Origin: Candidatus Omnitrophota bacterium
GTDB lineage: Bacteria > Omnitrophota > Omnitrophia > Omnitrophales > Danuiimicrobiaceae
Direction of reading: 5' to 3'
NCBI GenBank assembly: GCA_023247075.1
Contig: JAHFHD010000004.1
Coordinates: 1 to 39,822 of the forward strand
DNA: 39,822 bases
Both the position numbers and the translations under genes were made by a program. Positions 8,456-18,323 of this stretch are shown piece after piece. Every line of letters begins with the position of its first letter. Positions within the stretch are counted from its first letter, which is position 1. The notes under the pieces are model-generated. The model was not told where the DNA came from and did no database searches. It worked only from the letters and a program-made list of their open reading frames with translations.

Positions 8456-9769
8456 ATGAAATTTAAAAAATTACCAATTCTTACTCTTCTCTCATTTTTG
8501 ATTGTCATTACTGGCTGCAGTAAAAAAACAGAATCCGGGATTACTACTGGACAGCCCAAAGTCATTAGCGTTGCGTTTTGGGGTTCGCCAGAGGAAATCA
8601 GCATTGTCACCAAATCAACAGAGGTATGGCAGAAGGCAAATCCCCAAATCCAAATTCGTTTTGAACACACTCCCTATTCTGGTTACGATTCAAAAATTTT
8701 GACACGCATTGCAGGCGGCGCAGCGCCCGATGTAATTGCCGCCGAGGTCAATTATTTTGTGACTTTTGCAACGCACAATGTGTTTTACGACCTCGCCCCT
8801 TTTATCAAAGCCGACACGGATTTTTCTTTAGATGATTTTTTCCCTTCCATTGTCAACCGTTTTAAGGTGGGGGACGCGGTTTATGCCATTCCAAGAGATG
8901 TGGCGCCTTTCGCCTGTGTTTTTTACAACGAGGATTTGTTTGACCAGGCAGGGCTCGCATACCCAAAAGACGATTGGACTTGGAACGATTTACTTTCAAT
9001 GGCAAAGGCACTTACAAAACGCGACAACACCGGACGCGTTACCCAGTATGGTTTCTACGGCTGGGCCTGGCAGGACTTTGTTTATGGCAATGGCGGCAGC
9101 CTTGTGGATGATGTGGCACATCCAACCAAAACTTTAATTGATGATCCAAAATCAATCGAAGGGCTCCAATTTTTTAGCGACTTGATTAACAAGCACCAAG
9201 TAATGCCCGCTCCAGTAGCGCTTGCCAATATGGGAATGGGCATCGACAACATGTTTGCAGGCGGAAGACTCGCCATGTTTCTCTCCGGAGTTTGGGAAAC
9301 ACCTGCGCTGCGCGAAAAATATTCTTTTCGCTGGAACGTAGCGATGTTTCCAAAGAATCAAAACGGCGTGCGCCGTTTTGGAAGCGGCGGTACAGGTTAT
9401 GGTGTTCTTAAATCAACCCGACATCCAAAAGAAGCGTGGGAAGTAGTGAAGCTGCTCACAAGCGCTCAAGTCCAAGCTGAAAGCGCAAGACGCGGACTTG
9501 CCCAGCCTTCGCGCCGCGCCGTTGCTTTGGGTAAAGATTGGGCAGAGAATAATCTTCCACCTCAAAATAAGCAGATGCTGAATGAAGCGGTTGATTATAT
9601 TGTGTTTGACCCCTTCCATCCAAAGTGGAGGGAGATTGAAGCAAAGCTGATTATTCCAGAACTTGATTTGTTAAAGTCCGGAAAGAAAACAGCCGTGGAG
9701 GCAGCGCATGACATCGCTCCAAAAATCAATCAATTGCTTGTCTCAATTAATAATCATTCAACGTCCTGA
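8456..9769 (+). CDS. Extracellular solute-binding lipoprotein (ABC sugar-binding protein, family 1)
   Basis: Lipobox LIVITGCSKK; ISVAFWGSPEEISIVTKSTEVWQKANPQIQIRFEHTPYSGYDSKILTRIAGGAAPDVI; DLINKHQVMPAPVALANMGMGIDNMFAGGRLAMFLSGVWE. Confidence 0.9.
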   Translation: MKFKKLPILTLLSFLIVITGCSKKTESGITTGQPKVISVAFWGSPEEISIVTKSTEVWQKANPQIQIRFEHTPYSGYDSKILTRIAGGAAPDVIAAEVNYFVTFATHNVFYDLAPFIKADTDFSLDDFFPSIVNRFKVGDAVYAIPRDVAPFACVFYNEDLFDQAGLAYPKDDWTWNDLLSMAKALTKRDNTGRVTQYGFYGWAWQDFVYGNGGSLVDDVAHPTKTLIDDPKSIEGLQFFSDLINKHQVMPAPVALANMGMGIDNMFAGGRLAMFLSGVWETPALREKYSFRWNVAMFPKNQNGVRRFGSGGTGYGVLKSTRHPKEAWEVVKLLTSAQVQAESARRGLAQPSRRAVALGKDWAENNLPPQNKQMLNEAVDYIVFDPFHPKWREIEAKLIIPELDLLKSGKKTAVEAAHDIAPKINQLLVSINNHSTS

Positions 9770-9804
9770 AATTGGATTAAACATCAGGGCGCAACTTAAA
9801 CTAA

Positions 9805-9880
9805 TGCCGCGTTAAGCCCATTTTGATGGGTGCGCGGCACTGCGCAGATTGAAATGGCGTTTTGGCCGTTTCAATTTTGA
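9805..9880 (+). promoter_or_regulatory. Two consecutive hairpins between the solute-binding protein and GH94 genes
   Basis: TGCCGCG (9805-9811) / CGCGGCA (9833-9839) with inner CCCAT/ATGGG; then ATTGAAA (9848-9854) / TTTCAAT (9869-9875) followed by T-rich sequence. Confidence 0.55.
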
Positions 9881-9906
9881 CAGAGCACTAGGGAGTAAAA
9901 CGAAAG

Positions 9907-12366
9907 ATGAGCGAAACCATGGTGGCAACTAAAAAAAATTCAAGCAGCAAAGATGAATCCCCAAAAGCAGAAGCAAAAGCTTTTGAATCTAAATACGGGC
10001 ATTTCACAAAAGATGGCCGTGAGTATGTCATTACACGGCCGGACACGCCGCGTCCATGGGTCAATGTGCTTTCAAATGGTGATTATGGCGCGATTGAATC
10101 ACAAACCGGTTCCGGATTTTCGTGGCGCGACAATTCCAATCTTTCAAGAATCACGCGCTGGGAACAGGATTTAATTCGGGACAACTACGGCAAATACTTG
10201 TACCTTCGAGACCGAGACTCAGGTAATTACTGGTCTGCAACCTTTAAACCTTGCATGCCCAACTTCGATTTTTTTGAAGCGAGATACGGATTTGGCTACC
10301 TAATCTTAACCAGTGTTTTAAATGAAATCCGCGCAGAGAAAACGGTATTTGTGCTTCAAAATGAACCAGCCGAAGTTTGGCGTCTTGTGCTTACTAATGA
10401 ATCCGACCGGACACGCAATTTGAGCGTGTTCAGTTATTTTGAATGGTGCCTTGGAAACGCAGCCGACACGCATCGGGAATTTCAAAAAACATTTATCGAA
10501 ACCTGGTTTGACGCAAAACTCGGAGCGTTGTGGGGAATGAAACGCGCAGCACTTGTGCCGGGTTTTATTTCAACCGGTTTGTCAGAAAATCCGCTCACGG
10601 CTTTTCTGGCGCTTGCCAACGTCAAACCTGCCGGATTCGAGGGGGCAAAGGAAAACTTTTTAGGTCGCTACGGCGAAATGCATTCTCCCGAAAGTGTTCG
10701 GCTTGGAAAATTAACAAACACAACCGGAAAACATTATGACCCAATGGCGGGCCTTCAGGCCGATGTTTCTCTTGAGCCCGGAGAAAGCAAAACGCTCATC
10801 TTTGTACTGGGCGGAACGAGCGACCAAGCGCAAGCTGCACGAATTGTGAAGCAGGTTGCCAGTGAAGCAAAAGCAGAAACTGCATTAAATGAGGTCAAAC
10901 TATTTTGGCGGGAACTTTTCGACCAAACGATGATTGACACGCCTGACGAAGCGATGAATTTTATGACCAACGGTTGGCTCAAATATCAAGCAATTGCCGG
11001 CCGAATTTGGGCGAAATGCGGTTATTACCAATCAAGCGGCGGTTATGGATTCCGCGACCAACTTCAAGACAGCCACATTTTTCTTCCGCTCAAACCTGAG
11101 TGGACGAAGAAACAAATTTTGGTGCATGCCGAACAGCAATTTGCAGATGGAACGGTGCATCACTGGTGGCATCCGGGAACTAAAATTGCGGCGGTGACTC
11201 ACATGACCGATGATCTTCTGTGGCTCGCGTTTCTCACGCTCCATTATTTGGAAGAGACCGGGGACATGGCGATTTTAAACACCAAGGTTAATTTTTTGCC
11301 GGACCCAAAAACAAAAAAAGTGACAAGCGCCACGCTTTACGACCATTGCGCAAGAGCAATTGATTGCGTGCTTGGCCGGTGGTCAAAGCGCGGACTTCCA
11401 TTAATTGGTGAAGGGGACTGGAATGATGGGTTGAGCCACGTGGGCCTGAAATGGAAGGGCGAATCGATTTGGCTTGGACAATTTCTGTACGGAATTCTTC
11501 AGAAATTTGTACCTCTTTGCGAGCTCAAGAAAGAACGCGCTCGTGCGGCCAAATATTTGAAACGTGCGGAAGCCCTTAAAACAGCCATCAATAAACACGG
11601 CTGGGAAGGCGACCGTTACATTGGCGCAACCCGAGACGATGGCCGTCCACTCGGAAGCAAAACTCAAAAAGAAGGGAAAATTTTCTTAAACACCCAGACA
11701 TGGGCGGTCATTCAAAATGCAGCGACGCCAGAACGGGCAAAAATTTGTATGGAGACAGCAGAGAAACTTCTATTTAAAAAATATGGTCCGCTTCTTCTAA
11801 CGCCTGCCTACACGGTAACGGATCCAACCATCGGTTACCTTTCCCGGTATGCGCCTGCTGTTCGGGAAAACGGCGGCCTTTACACGCATGCCGGCACATG
11901 GGCAATTCAGGCGCTTGCGATGATGGGTAGTGGTGATAAAGCGCATGAGGTGTATCAAAGTTTTTCGCCGATCTTGAGGAGTTCTGACCCAGATCTTTAT
12001 TTCGTGGAGCCTTATGTGTTGCCTGGAAATGTGGATGGACCTGAATCACCACACTTTGGCCGCGGCGGCTGGACTTGGTACACGGGCGCCGCCGGTTGGT
12101 ATTTTAGAGTCGTACTGGATTATGTGCTTGGAATCCACGCCACTTTAGATGGACTTCAAATCAATCCCAGCATTCCAAAAAAATGGGATGGATTTAAAGT
12201 GAAACGTCTCTTTAGGGGCGCCACCTATGAAATCGCGGTTCGGAATCCGAACCACGTTTCATCCGGGGTCAAGAAAATAACAGTTAATGGCGAGCCCATC
12301 GAAGGAAATGTTTTAAAACCACTTAGTGAAAAGGGTCCACACAAGGTAAGCGTAACACTTGGGTAA
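9907..12366 (+). CDS. GH94 family protein (glycosyltransferase 36 / oligosaccharide phosphorylase-like)
   Basis: RPWVNVLSNGDYGAIESQTGSGFSW, QSSGGYGFRDQLQDS, HHWWHPGTK...TDDLLWLAF, GEGDWNDGLSHVG, and a C-terminal GAAGWYFRVVLDYVLGIHATLDGLQINPSIPKKWDGFKVKR region. Confidence 0.88.
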   Translation: MSETMVATKKNSSSKDESPKAEAKAFESKYGHFTKDGREYVITRPDTPRPWVNVLSNGDYGAIESQTGSGFSWRDNSNLSRITRWEQDLIRDNYGKYLYLRDRDSGNYWSATFKPCMPNFDFFEARYGFGYLILTSVLNEIRAEKTVFVLQNEPAEVWRLVLTNESDRTRNLSVFSYFEWCLGNAADTHREFQKTFIETWFDAKLGALWGMKRAALVPGFISTGLSENPLTAFLALANVKPAGFEGAKENFLGRYGEMHSPESVRLGKLTNTTGKHYDPMAGLQADVSLEPGESKTLIFVLGGTSDQAQAARIVKQVASEAKAETALNEVKLFWRELFDQTMIDTPDEAMNFMTNGWLKYQAIAGRIWAKCGYYQSSGGYGFRDQLQDSHIFLPLKPEWTKKQILVHAEQQFADGTVHHWWHPGTKIAAVTHMTDDLLWLAFLTLHYLEETGDMAILNTKVNFLPDPKTKKVTSATLYDHCARAIDCVLGRWSKRGLPLIGEGDWNDGLSHVGLKWKGESIWLGQFLYGILQKFVPLCELKKERARAAKYLKRAEALKTAINKHGWEGDRYIGATRDDGRPLGSKTQKEGKIFLNTQTWAVIQNAATPERAKICMETAEKLLFKKYGPLLLTPAYTVTDPTIGYLSRYAPAVRENGGLYTHAGTWAIQALAMMGSGDKAHEVYQSFSPILRSSDPDLYFVEPYVLPGNVDGPESPHFGRGGWTWYTGAAGWYFRVVLDYVLGIHATLDGLQINPSIPKKWDGFKVKRLFRGATYEIAVRNPNHVSSGVKKITVNGEPIEGNVLKPLSEKGPHKVSVTLG

Positions 12367-12396
12367 TTTTTCAAAGCTTTAATGCTAAGGTATTAA

Positions 12397-12425
12397 TTGA
12401 CTAGGTTTTCAAGCAGCACTATAAT
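12397..12425 (+). promoter_or_regulatory. Sigma70-type promoter
   Basis: TTGACT (12397-12402), 17-nt spacer, TATAAT (12420-12425), upstream of the glucoamylase-like CDS. Confidence 0.65.
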
Positions 12426-12488
12426 CAACACACTTTTTTAAAGCTTTTAATTCTTCTCAAAAGAAGTTAATTTACACTCATCAATTTA

Positions 12489-14492
12489 ATGGCTCTGGAA
12501 TTATTTTCCAATTTAAAAGTCAGGGCCGCATTCTTGCTCTTTCTCAGTATGGCAAGCTGTCCAAGTCTAATTTTGGGCGCTCCATTTGATGAAATCTCAC
12601 CACATAAAAATTTTGCCTCAAACAGTAAGTTTCAGGTGATTGATGACTTTGATTCTGGCATTTCTCAAAGTCATGTACAGACAAAATGGGAAATGCGCGG
12701 GTCTGGGGGTTCTGAGATTTCAGCAACCTCCATATCCGAAGATGGTTTTAAAAAATGGGGAAGAGCTGCACAATTAAATTACACCATCTCAAAACACAGC
12801 AGCGTAGAATTTTTCGTGCCGCTTGAGGGGCTTGACGTAAGCCGAGCAAAAGGGCTTATGCTTCTTGTTAAAACAGAAGAACTGAATACACTAGGCAACA
12901 TTACAGTGTCGCTTTCTGACATGGCTGGACATCAAAGAGCAGCAGATTTGAAGCAATTTGTGATGACGCCTACTCCAAAAACAGTTCAATCTGGGTGGAG
13001 TGTAGTTGATGTCCCAATTCAGAAATTCCAATTGCTGGACTTAAGCCGCCTTGAGCGGCTTACTTTCTTGATTGAAAGCGAAAATGCGAGCCATGGGCAA
13101 ATTACTTTTGATGAGCTTGCGTTCTTTGGCACGGGCGACCTTGTATTTGATTCTCATCGGGACAATTTGATTGCATTCCCCAAACAAACTGTCCAGTCAA
13201 AGAGACGCGAGGCGCTTTTGCGTCCCCAAGCCGACGCAACATTTTTTATGGAAATTGCCAAAGATACGTGGGGATATTTTAGAGACGAGACAGACCGCGA
13301 CACAGGGCTTTTGGTTGATCACATCCGGCTTGGGAAACAAAAAAGCATCGGAAGTTATATCAGCCCCACCAACATTGCTTTTTACTGGCTTGCGTGCGTG
13401 GCTGCAAGCGAATTGGAGATTATTTCAAAGCAGGAAGCCATAAAACTTGTTCGAAAAAGCTTTGAGTCTTTTAAAAAGCTGGAACGCTGGGAAAATGGAT
13501 TCCTTTTTAATTTTTATCAAACCAGGAGCTCAATTCCCACACGGCGCTATGTTTCTACGGTTGACAATGGCTGGCTTGCAGCCGCACTTGTTGTTTTAAG
13601 GCAGGCATTTCCAAATGAGTTTGGCGCGGAAGCAACTGCTTACCTTGATGAACTCGATTTTTCAAAATTTTATGACTCAAAAAACGGCCAGCTTCGAATC
13701 GGTTATGACGCTGACAAACATGCATATGCGCCTTATCACTACGGCCTTTTGGTCACTGAAGCGCGCATTGCAAGTTACGTTGCAATTGGAAAAGGAGACA
13801 TTGGCCGCGAGCATTGGGCGAAAATGTACCGAACCCTTCCCGGCTCTTGGGAGTGGCAAAAGCAAGCGCCCGGGGGAGCCGAGAAAACTCTTTTTGGCGT
13901 ACCTGTTTTTGAGGGTCATTACACTCATGCCGAACACTCATTTGTTCCAAGCTGGGGTGGTTCGCTCTTTGAATTTCTAGCACCAACTTTAGTGGTTGAT
14001 GAGCAGGCGTTTGCGCCAAAAAGTTTGGGAAAGAACAATCGATTGGCAGCCCAACTTCATGTAGAATATGCGCTGCATGAAAAAGGCTACCCAGTTTGGG
14101 GGCTTGCGCCATGCGCCATTCAAAACGGAAACGGATGGAGTTACCGAGAATACGGCGCGCCAGAGCTTGGCGCAAAAGGGTATTCGGATCTCGGGATTGT
14201 TGCCCCTTACGCATCTTTGTTAGCAATTGAAATTGATTCTGACGCGGTCAGTCGGAATGCGCGTGAATTTCTGAGCCGTTACAAAACCATTTATGGGCCT
14301 TACGGGTTTTATGATTCAGTTCAGGTTTCAAATAGCGGGATCAATCCCCAGTATCTTGCGCTTGACCAGGGGATGATTTTTATTGCCATTGCAAACTATT
14401 TAAAACACGGCACGATTCGGAACTACTTTCACCAAGATCCGGTTGGAAAAGTAGTTCAGGAGTTGATTCAAGAAGAAGAGTTCTTGCTGTGA
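12489..14492 (+). CDS. Secreted CBM-like domain plus glucoamylase-like (PF10091 / GH144-type) protein
   Basis: Signal peptide; N-terminal beta-sandwich FQVIDDFDSG...ITFDELAFFG; ATFFMEIAKDTWGYFRDETDRDTGLLVDHIR, TVDNGWLAAALVVLRQAF, HAEHSFVPSWGGSLFEFLAPTLVV, YPVWGLAPCAIQNGNGWSYREYGAPELGAKGY, NPQYLALDQGMIFIAIANYL. Confidence 0.85.
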   Translation: MALELFSNLKVRAAFLLFLSMASCPSLILGAPFDEISPHKNFASNSKFQVIDDFDSGISQSHVQTKWEMRGSGGSEISATSISEDGFKKWGRAAQLNYTISKHSSVEFFVPLEGLDVSRAKGLMLLVKTEELNTLGNITVSLSDMAGHQRAADLKQFVMTPTPKTVQSGWSVVDVPIQKFQLLDLSRLERLTFLIESENASHGQITFDELAFFGTGDLVFDSHRDNLIAFPKQTVQSKRREALLRPQADATFFMEIAKDTWGYFRDETDRDTGLLVDHIRLGKQKSIGSYISPTNIAFYWLACVAASELEIISKQEAIKLVRKSFESFKKLERWENGFLFNFYQTRSSIPTRRYVSTVDNGWLAAALVVLRQAFPNEFGAEATAYLDELDFSKFYDSKNGQLRIGYDADKHAYAPYHYGLLVTEARIASYVAIGKGDIGREHWAKMYRTLPGSWEWQKQAPGGAEKTLFGVPVFEGHYTHAEHSFVPSWGGSLFEFLAPTLVVDEQAFAPKSLGKNNRLAAQLHVEYALHEKGYPVWGLAPCAIQNGNGWSYREYGAPELGAKGYSDLGIVAPYASLLAIEIDSDAVSRNAREFLSRYKTIYGPYGFYDSVQVSNSGINPQYLALDQGMIFIAIANYLKHGTIRNYFHQDPVGKVVQELIQEEEFLL

Positions 14493-14596
14493 AGGTGCAA
14501 AATCAGAACTCAAATCAGAAATTAGTTTTTAATCGTTAATACACAAAATTATTTAACAAGCAAATAAAAATCAAATGTTCGAAAGGAGAAACAAAA

Positions 14597-15223
14597 ATGA
14601 TGAAACCATATGCAATTGCGCTTTTAGTGATTGCGCTTGTTTGGTCAACACCAGTGCTGGCAGAAGAAGCTCAGGAATTTCCAGGCGTTTCCAGCGGAAC
14701 AGTTGGCGCAGAACTTGTCATCGCCGATTTTAATTCAGGGGACAAACCGAATAATGTTGGAGGGGATTTTGGTTCTTGGGACAAAGACCCCAATGATGAA
14801 AGCCAGGGCGCCAAGATTAATTTTGAGTCAGGAGACGCTCTTGGCGACGACACAGGTTACTCGCTTCGTATTGACTATGACGTCGACTCTTCAAATCCCG
14901 CGTACAATGGTTTGTGGATGAAACTCCAGAATCTGGACGCCACCAAGTACAATACTCTTTCATTTTATGTTCGCGGAGACGTGCAGCGCGGTTTTACCAA
15001 GCGGGTAAAAATTGAATTGAAAGATAATTCCGGTCAATCATCTCAATTCATCATCACAGGCATTACCGAGCAATGGCAGAAATTTTCAATTCCTTTTGAA
15101 AAATTTCGCCGAATCAAATCTTGGGACGCACTTACTGAGTTTGTATTGGTGTTTGATGACATCAACACAAATCCAAAAACCGGTTCTATTTACGTAGATC
15201 AAATTGCGCTTTCCTCTGAGTAA
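14597..15223 (+). CDS. Secreted CBM11-like / galactose-binding-fold carbohydrate-binding protein
   Basis: Signal peptide MMKPYAIALLVIALVWSTPVLAEE; ELVIADFNSGDKPNNVGGDFGSWDKDP...YDVDSSNPAYNGLWMKLQNLDATKYNTLSFYVRGD...FVLVFDDINTNPKTGSIYVDQIAL. Confidence 0.7.
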   Translation: MMKPYAIALLVIALVWSTPVLAEEAQEFPGVSSGTVGAELVIADFNSGDKPNNVGGDFGSWDKDPNDESQGAKINFESGDALGDDTGYSLRIDYDVDSSNPAYNGLWMKLQNLDATKYNTLSFYVRGDVQRGFTKRVKIELKDNSGQSSQFIITGITEQWQKFSIPFEKFRRIKSWDALTEFVLVFDDINTNPKTGSIYVDQIALSSE

Positions 15224-15275
15224 TAGCGATGAGAAAAGCACAAGAATATTTAAGTCTTAAGAAAGGAGGGCAATC

Positions 15276-16493
15276 GTGATTAAACAAATGCTTTTGAAGG
15301 ACAGAATTCTCACTGACAGGGAACGGAAAAATCTTGCCATTCTTGAGGTGGTTCGTAAAAACGGGCCTATTTCAAGAACGGATATTTCAAAAATCACCGA
15401 GCTCAACATTGTGACCGTTTCCAATTACGTGGCGCATTACATCAAACAGGGGTTGATTATCGAAGGAGAATTGGATGAATCAACAGGCGGCCGCAAGCCG
15501 GTTTTGGTGGAGCTTAACCCAAAGGCGGGTTACATCGTGGGCGTGGGTCTCAACATGCTCAACATGGTGGGCGTGCTTGTGGATCTTGAAATCAACGTGA
15601 TTACAGAAATCAAGCGGGAACGCATCCCTGAAAACTCTGAAGCAGTCGTCAATCAAATGGTGGACCTGGTTGCAGAGTTAATTGACAAGTCTGACGTAGA
15701 CAAAACTAAAATCGTAGGTGCAGGTGCAGGCATCCCGGGAATCATTGACGAACGCGGGCGAACTGTCCGGTGGCCGCAGAGTTTGGGCGAAAAAGATATT
15801 TCCGTCTGCCTTTCAATCAAGGACACATTTGAACGGCGGCTTAAAATTCCAACCTTCGTTGAAAACGATGCAAACGCGGCCGTTTTGGGCGAGAAATGGC
15901 TTGGGCTTGACCGGGACGTCAAACATCTTTTGTACATGTTTTCAGGCGTCGGTGTCGGCATTATTGTGAACGGGGAAATTTACCGCGGGGTAAGCGGTGC
16001 GGCCGGAGAGCTTGGCATTTCCAGTCCAAAGATTGATGCGAGTGAAGTGCTTGCTTTAGCACCCCAACTCGGGCGATGGGAAATGGATCTTGGCATGACC
16101 CGAAGAGCCCGTGAATTGGTCAAAAAGGGAAACACCTCTGTTTTAAAAGATTTGGCAAGCGGCGACGCAGACAAAATTAGCTTGAAAGATTTTGTGAAAG
16201 CGGTAAAACAAAAAGACCCGCTTGCGCTTCGAGTGGTCGAAGAGGGCGGTTACGCACTTGGCAAAAAGATTGCATTCCTCGTGAATCTTTTGAATCCGGA
16301 AATTGTCGTGATTGGTGGAGGCATTGAAGATTGCGGCGCGCCGCTTTTAGATGCGATTAAGAATGCGGTGAAAGAGTGGGCAATTGAAGAAGCTGCTTCG
16401 CGCGCGAAAATTATTCCGTCTGCTTTTGGAGAAAATGCAGTTGCTTTAGGCGTTGTTGGTATTGTGGCCCGAGAAGTGTTTGCGCAGGCTTAA
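15276..16493 (+). CDS. ROK family transcriptional regulator (NagC/XylR-like)
   Basis: N-terminal wHTH (RKNGPISRTDISKITELNIVTVSNYVAHYIKQGLI) plus ROK domain (VENDANAAVLGEKWLG, GVGVGIIVNGEIYRGVSGAAGELG, EIVVIGGGIED); GTG start after aaaggaggg. Confidence 0.9.
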   Translation: MIKQMLLKDRILTDRERKNLAILEVVRKNGPISRTDISKITELNIVTVSNYVAHYIKQGLIIEGELDESTGGRKPVLVELNPKAGYIVGVGLNMLNMVGVLVDLEINVITEIKRERIPENSEAVVNQMVDLVAELIDKSDVDKTKIVGAGAGIPGIIDERGRTVRWPQSLGEKDISVCLSIKDTFERRLKIPTFVENDANAAVLGEKWLGLDRDVKHLLYMFSGVGVGIIVNGEIYRGVSGAAGELGISSPKIDASEVLALAPQLGRWEMDLGMTRRARELVKKGNTSVLKDLASGDADKISLKDFVKAVKQKDPLALRVVEEGGYALGKKIAFLVNLLNPEIVVIGGGIEDCGAPLLDAIKNAVKEWAIEEAASRAKIIPSAFGENAVALGVVGIVAREVFAQA

Positions 16494-16529
16494 AAGCCCT
16501 TCGTAAAACAAGCCACTGCTCGGATCAAA

Positions 16530-16598
16530 CACCCGCTTTTACGTACAGATGATGTGCCAGCGCCAATGCGTCGTATGTAAAAGCGGGTGCATCTTTTT
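16530..16598 (+). terminator. Rho-independent terminator-like hairpin
   Basis: CACCCGCTTTTACGTAC (16530-16546) pairs with GTATGTAAAAGCGGGTG (16573-16589), followed by a T run (16594-16598). Confidence 0.75.
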
Positions 16599-16684
16599 CA
16601 ATCCCATCAGAAATTTTTTGTAATCCAAATATCATAGAAAAACACAGAATCAATTTTCAATTTATTTCACACAGGAGGACACAA

Positions 16685-17227
16685 ATGTCAACAGGAGTCA
16701 CTGTTTGGTTTACAGGCTTGTCCGGAGCGGGAAAGTCTACTATCGCCAGAATTTTAGAAAAGCGATTGAAAGACATGGGCCGCAAAGTTGAAATTTTGGA
16801 TGGAGACGTTGTTAGAACCAACTTAAGCAAAGGCCTTGGATTTTCAAAAGAAGACCGGGACACCAACATTAAACGGATTGGATTTGTCTGCCATTTGCTT
16901 ACCCGAAATGATGTAATTGCAATTTCCGCAGCCATATCCCCATACCGGGCTGTGCGGGATTATAATCGGAGCTTAATCGGAAATTTTGTAGAGGTGTTCA
17001 CAAAATGTTCCATCGACGAATGTGAGAAGCGCGACGTCAAGGGTCTTTATAAAAAAGCAAGAGCCGGAGAAATCAAAGGCTTCACTGGAGTCGATGACCC
17101 TTACGAGGAGCCGCTTCATGCCGAGGTGGTATGTGAAACAGACAAACAAACACCCGAAGAGTCAGCAGAACAAATTTTAAAAAAACTCGAAGAGCTTGGG
17201 TATATTCACCAAGCGTGCAAAGCATAG
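16685..17227 (+). CDS. cysC: Adenylylsulfate kinase
   Basis: [83 protein letters not shown] aggagg. Confidence 0.95.
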   Translation: MSTGVTVWFTGLSGAGKSTIARILEKRLKDMGRKVEILDGDVVRTNLSKGLGFSKEDRDTNIKRIGFVCHLLTRNDVIAISAAISPYRAVRDYNRSLIGNFVEVFTKCSIDECEKRDVKGLYKKARAGEIKGFTGVDDPYEEPLHAEVVCETDKQTPEESAEQILKKLEELGYIHQACKA

Positions 17228-17272
17228 ATTTCTTTGTCTAAAGTTAGTAATACTCAAAAGGTTAATTGAGAC

Positions 17273-18133
17273 ATGAAGCGCTGTGACCTCCATATGCATT
17301 CAACACATTCAGATGGTACTGTGCCACCAAGAGAATTGGTTCAGCTTGCCAAGGAGGCAGGACTTGCCTGCATTGCGCTCACAGACCACGACACATTGGA
17401 TGGCGTTAGGGAGGCCCAGGAAGAAGGTCGGCGGCTTGGGGTTGAGGTAATTCCCGGCGTTGAAATCAGCGTTAAGTTTGAGCCGGGCACGCTGCATATT
17501 TTGGGGTATTTCGTAGACCTAAACTCTAAAGAACTCGCCGCAGGACTTGAGAAAGTTCAACAAGCCAGAAAAGAAAGAAACCCAAAAATCATTGAGCTTT
17601 TGAGAACAAGTGGTGTTGAAATTACGCTTGAAGAAGTAGAGCGGGAATCAAATGGCGGTCAAATTGGAAGGCCTCATTTTGCGCGCGTGCTGATTCGAAA
17701 GGGATATGCTAAAGATTCAAAAGAAGCGTTTCAAAAATATCTTTCCAAAGGCGCGTCTGCTTATGTTGACAAACGAAATTTAACCAGTCAGGAAGCGCTT
17801 GACTTAATTAATCGCTCCGGTGGAGTGGCTTCAATTGCGCACCCCAAGCAAATGAAATTAGATGAAACACCCTCACAGCTTGAGGCGGAAGTAAAGCGCC
17901 TCAAAACAGAAGGAATGCTTGGGATTGAAGCTTATTCAAGCTGTCAGTCACGCGAAGAAGCAAGCGTTTACCGAGCGCTTGCCGAGCGGCTTGGTTTGCT
18001 TGTGACGGGTGGAAGCGATTTTCATGGGTCGAACAAGCCAAACATCCGGCTTGGTCAAATGGGACAAGGAGCAGCCATTCCCTATGAAACCGTAGATCAA
18101 ATGAGAAAAATAATTTTAGACCGAAAACTTTAA
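17273..18133 (+). CDS. PHP domain phosphoesterase (YciV/RNase AM-like)
   Basis: CDLHMHSTHSDGTVPPRELVQLAKEAGLACIALTDHDTLDGVREA, VEVIPGVEIS, GRPHFARVLI, ASIAHPKQ, TGGSDFHGSNKPNIRLG. Confidence 0.9.
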   Translation: MKRCDLHMHSTHSDGTVPPRELVQLAKEAGLACIALTDHDTLDGVREAQEEGRRLGVEVIPGVEISVKFEPGTLHILGYFVDLNSKELAAGLEKVQQARKERNPKIIELLRTSGVEITLEEVERESNGGQIGRPHFARVLIRKGYAKDSKEAFQKYLSKGASAYVDKRNLTSQEALDLINRSGGVASIAHPKQMKLDETPSQLEAEVKRLKTEGMLGIEAYSSCQSREEASVYRALAERLGLLVTGGSDFHGSNKPNIRLGQMGQGAAIPYETVDQMRKIILDRKL

Positions 18134-18180
18134 ATAATACTTTCTGACATTTAATTGTATGGGCAGAAGGTATTGTGCGA

Positions 18181-18267
18181 GTGCATCCCACTTCATCCAG
18201 TGTGTCATTCTGAGGCGAAGCCGAAGAATCTAGCGAACTTAGATCCTTCGCTTCACTCAGGATGACA
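18181..18267. repeat. Palindromic repeat (GTCATTCTGAG...CTCAGGATGACA type) with conserved left flank
   Basis: GTGCATCCCACTTCATCCAGTGTGTCATTCTGAGGCGAAGCCGAAGAATCTAGCGAACTTAGATCCTTCGCTTCACTCAGGATGACA. Confidence 0.8.
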
Positions 18268-18323
18268 TGAAAAACAATTGCATCAAGTGGTATACGCCCG
18301 CATGCCTTTAACTCATACATCGA

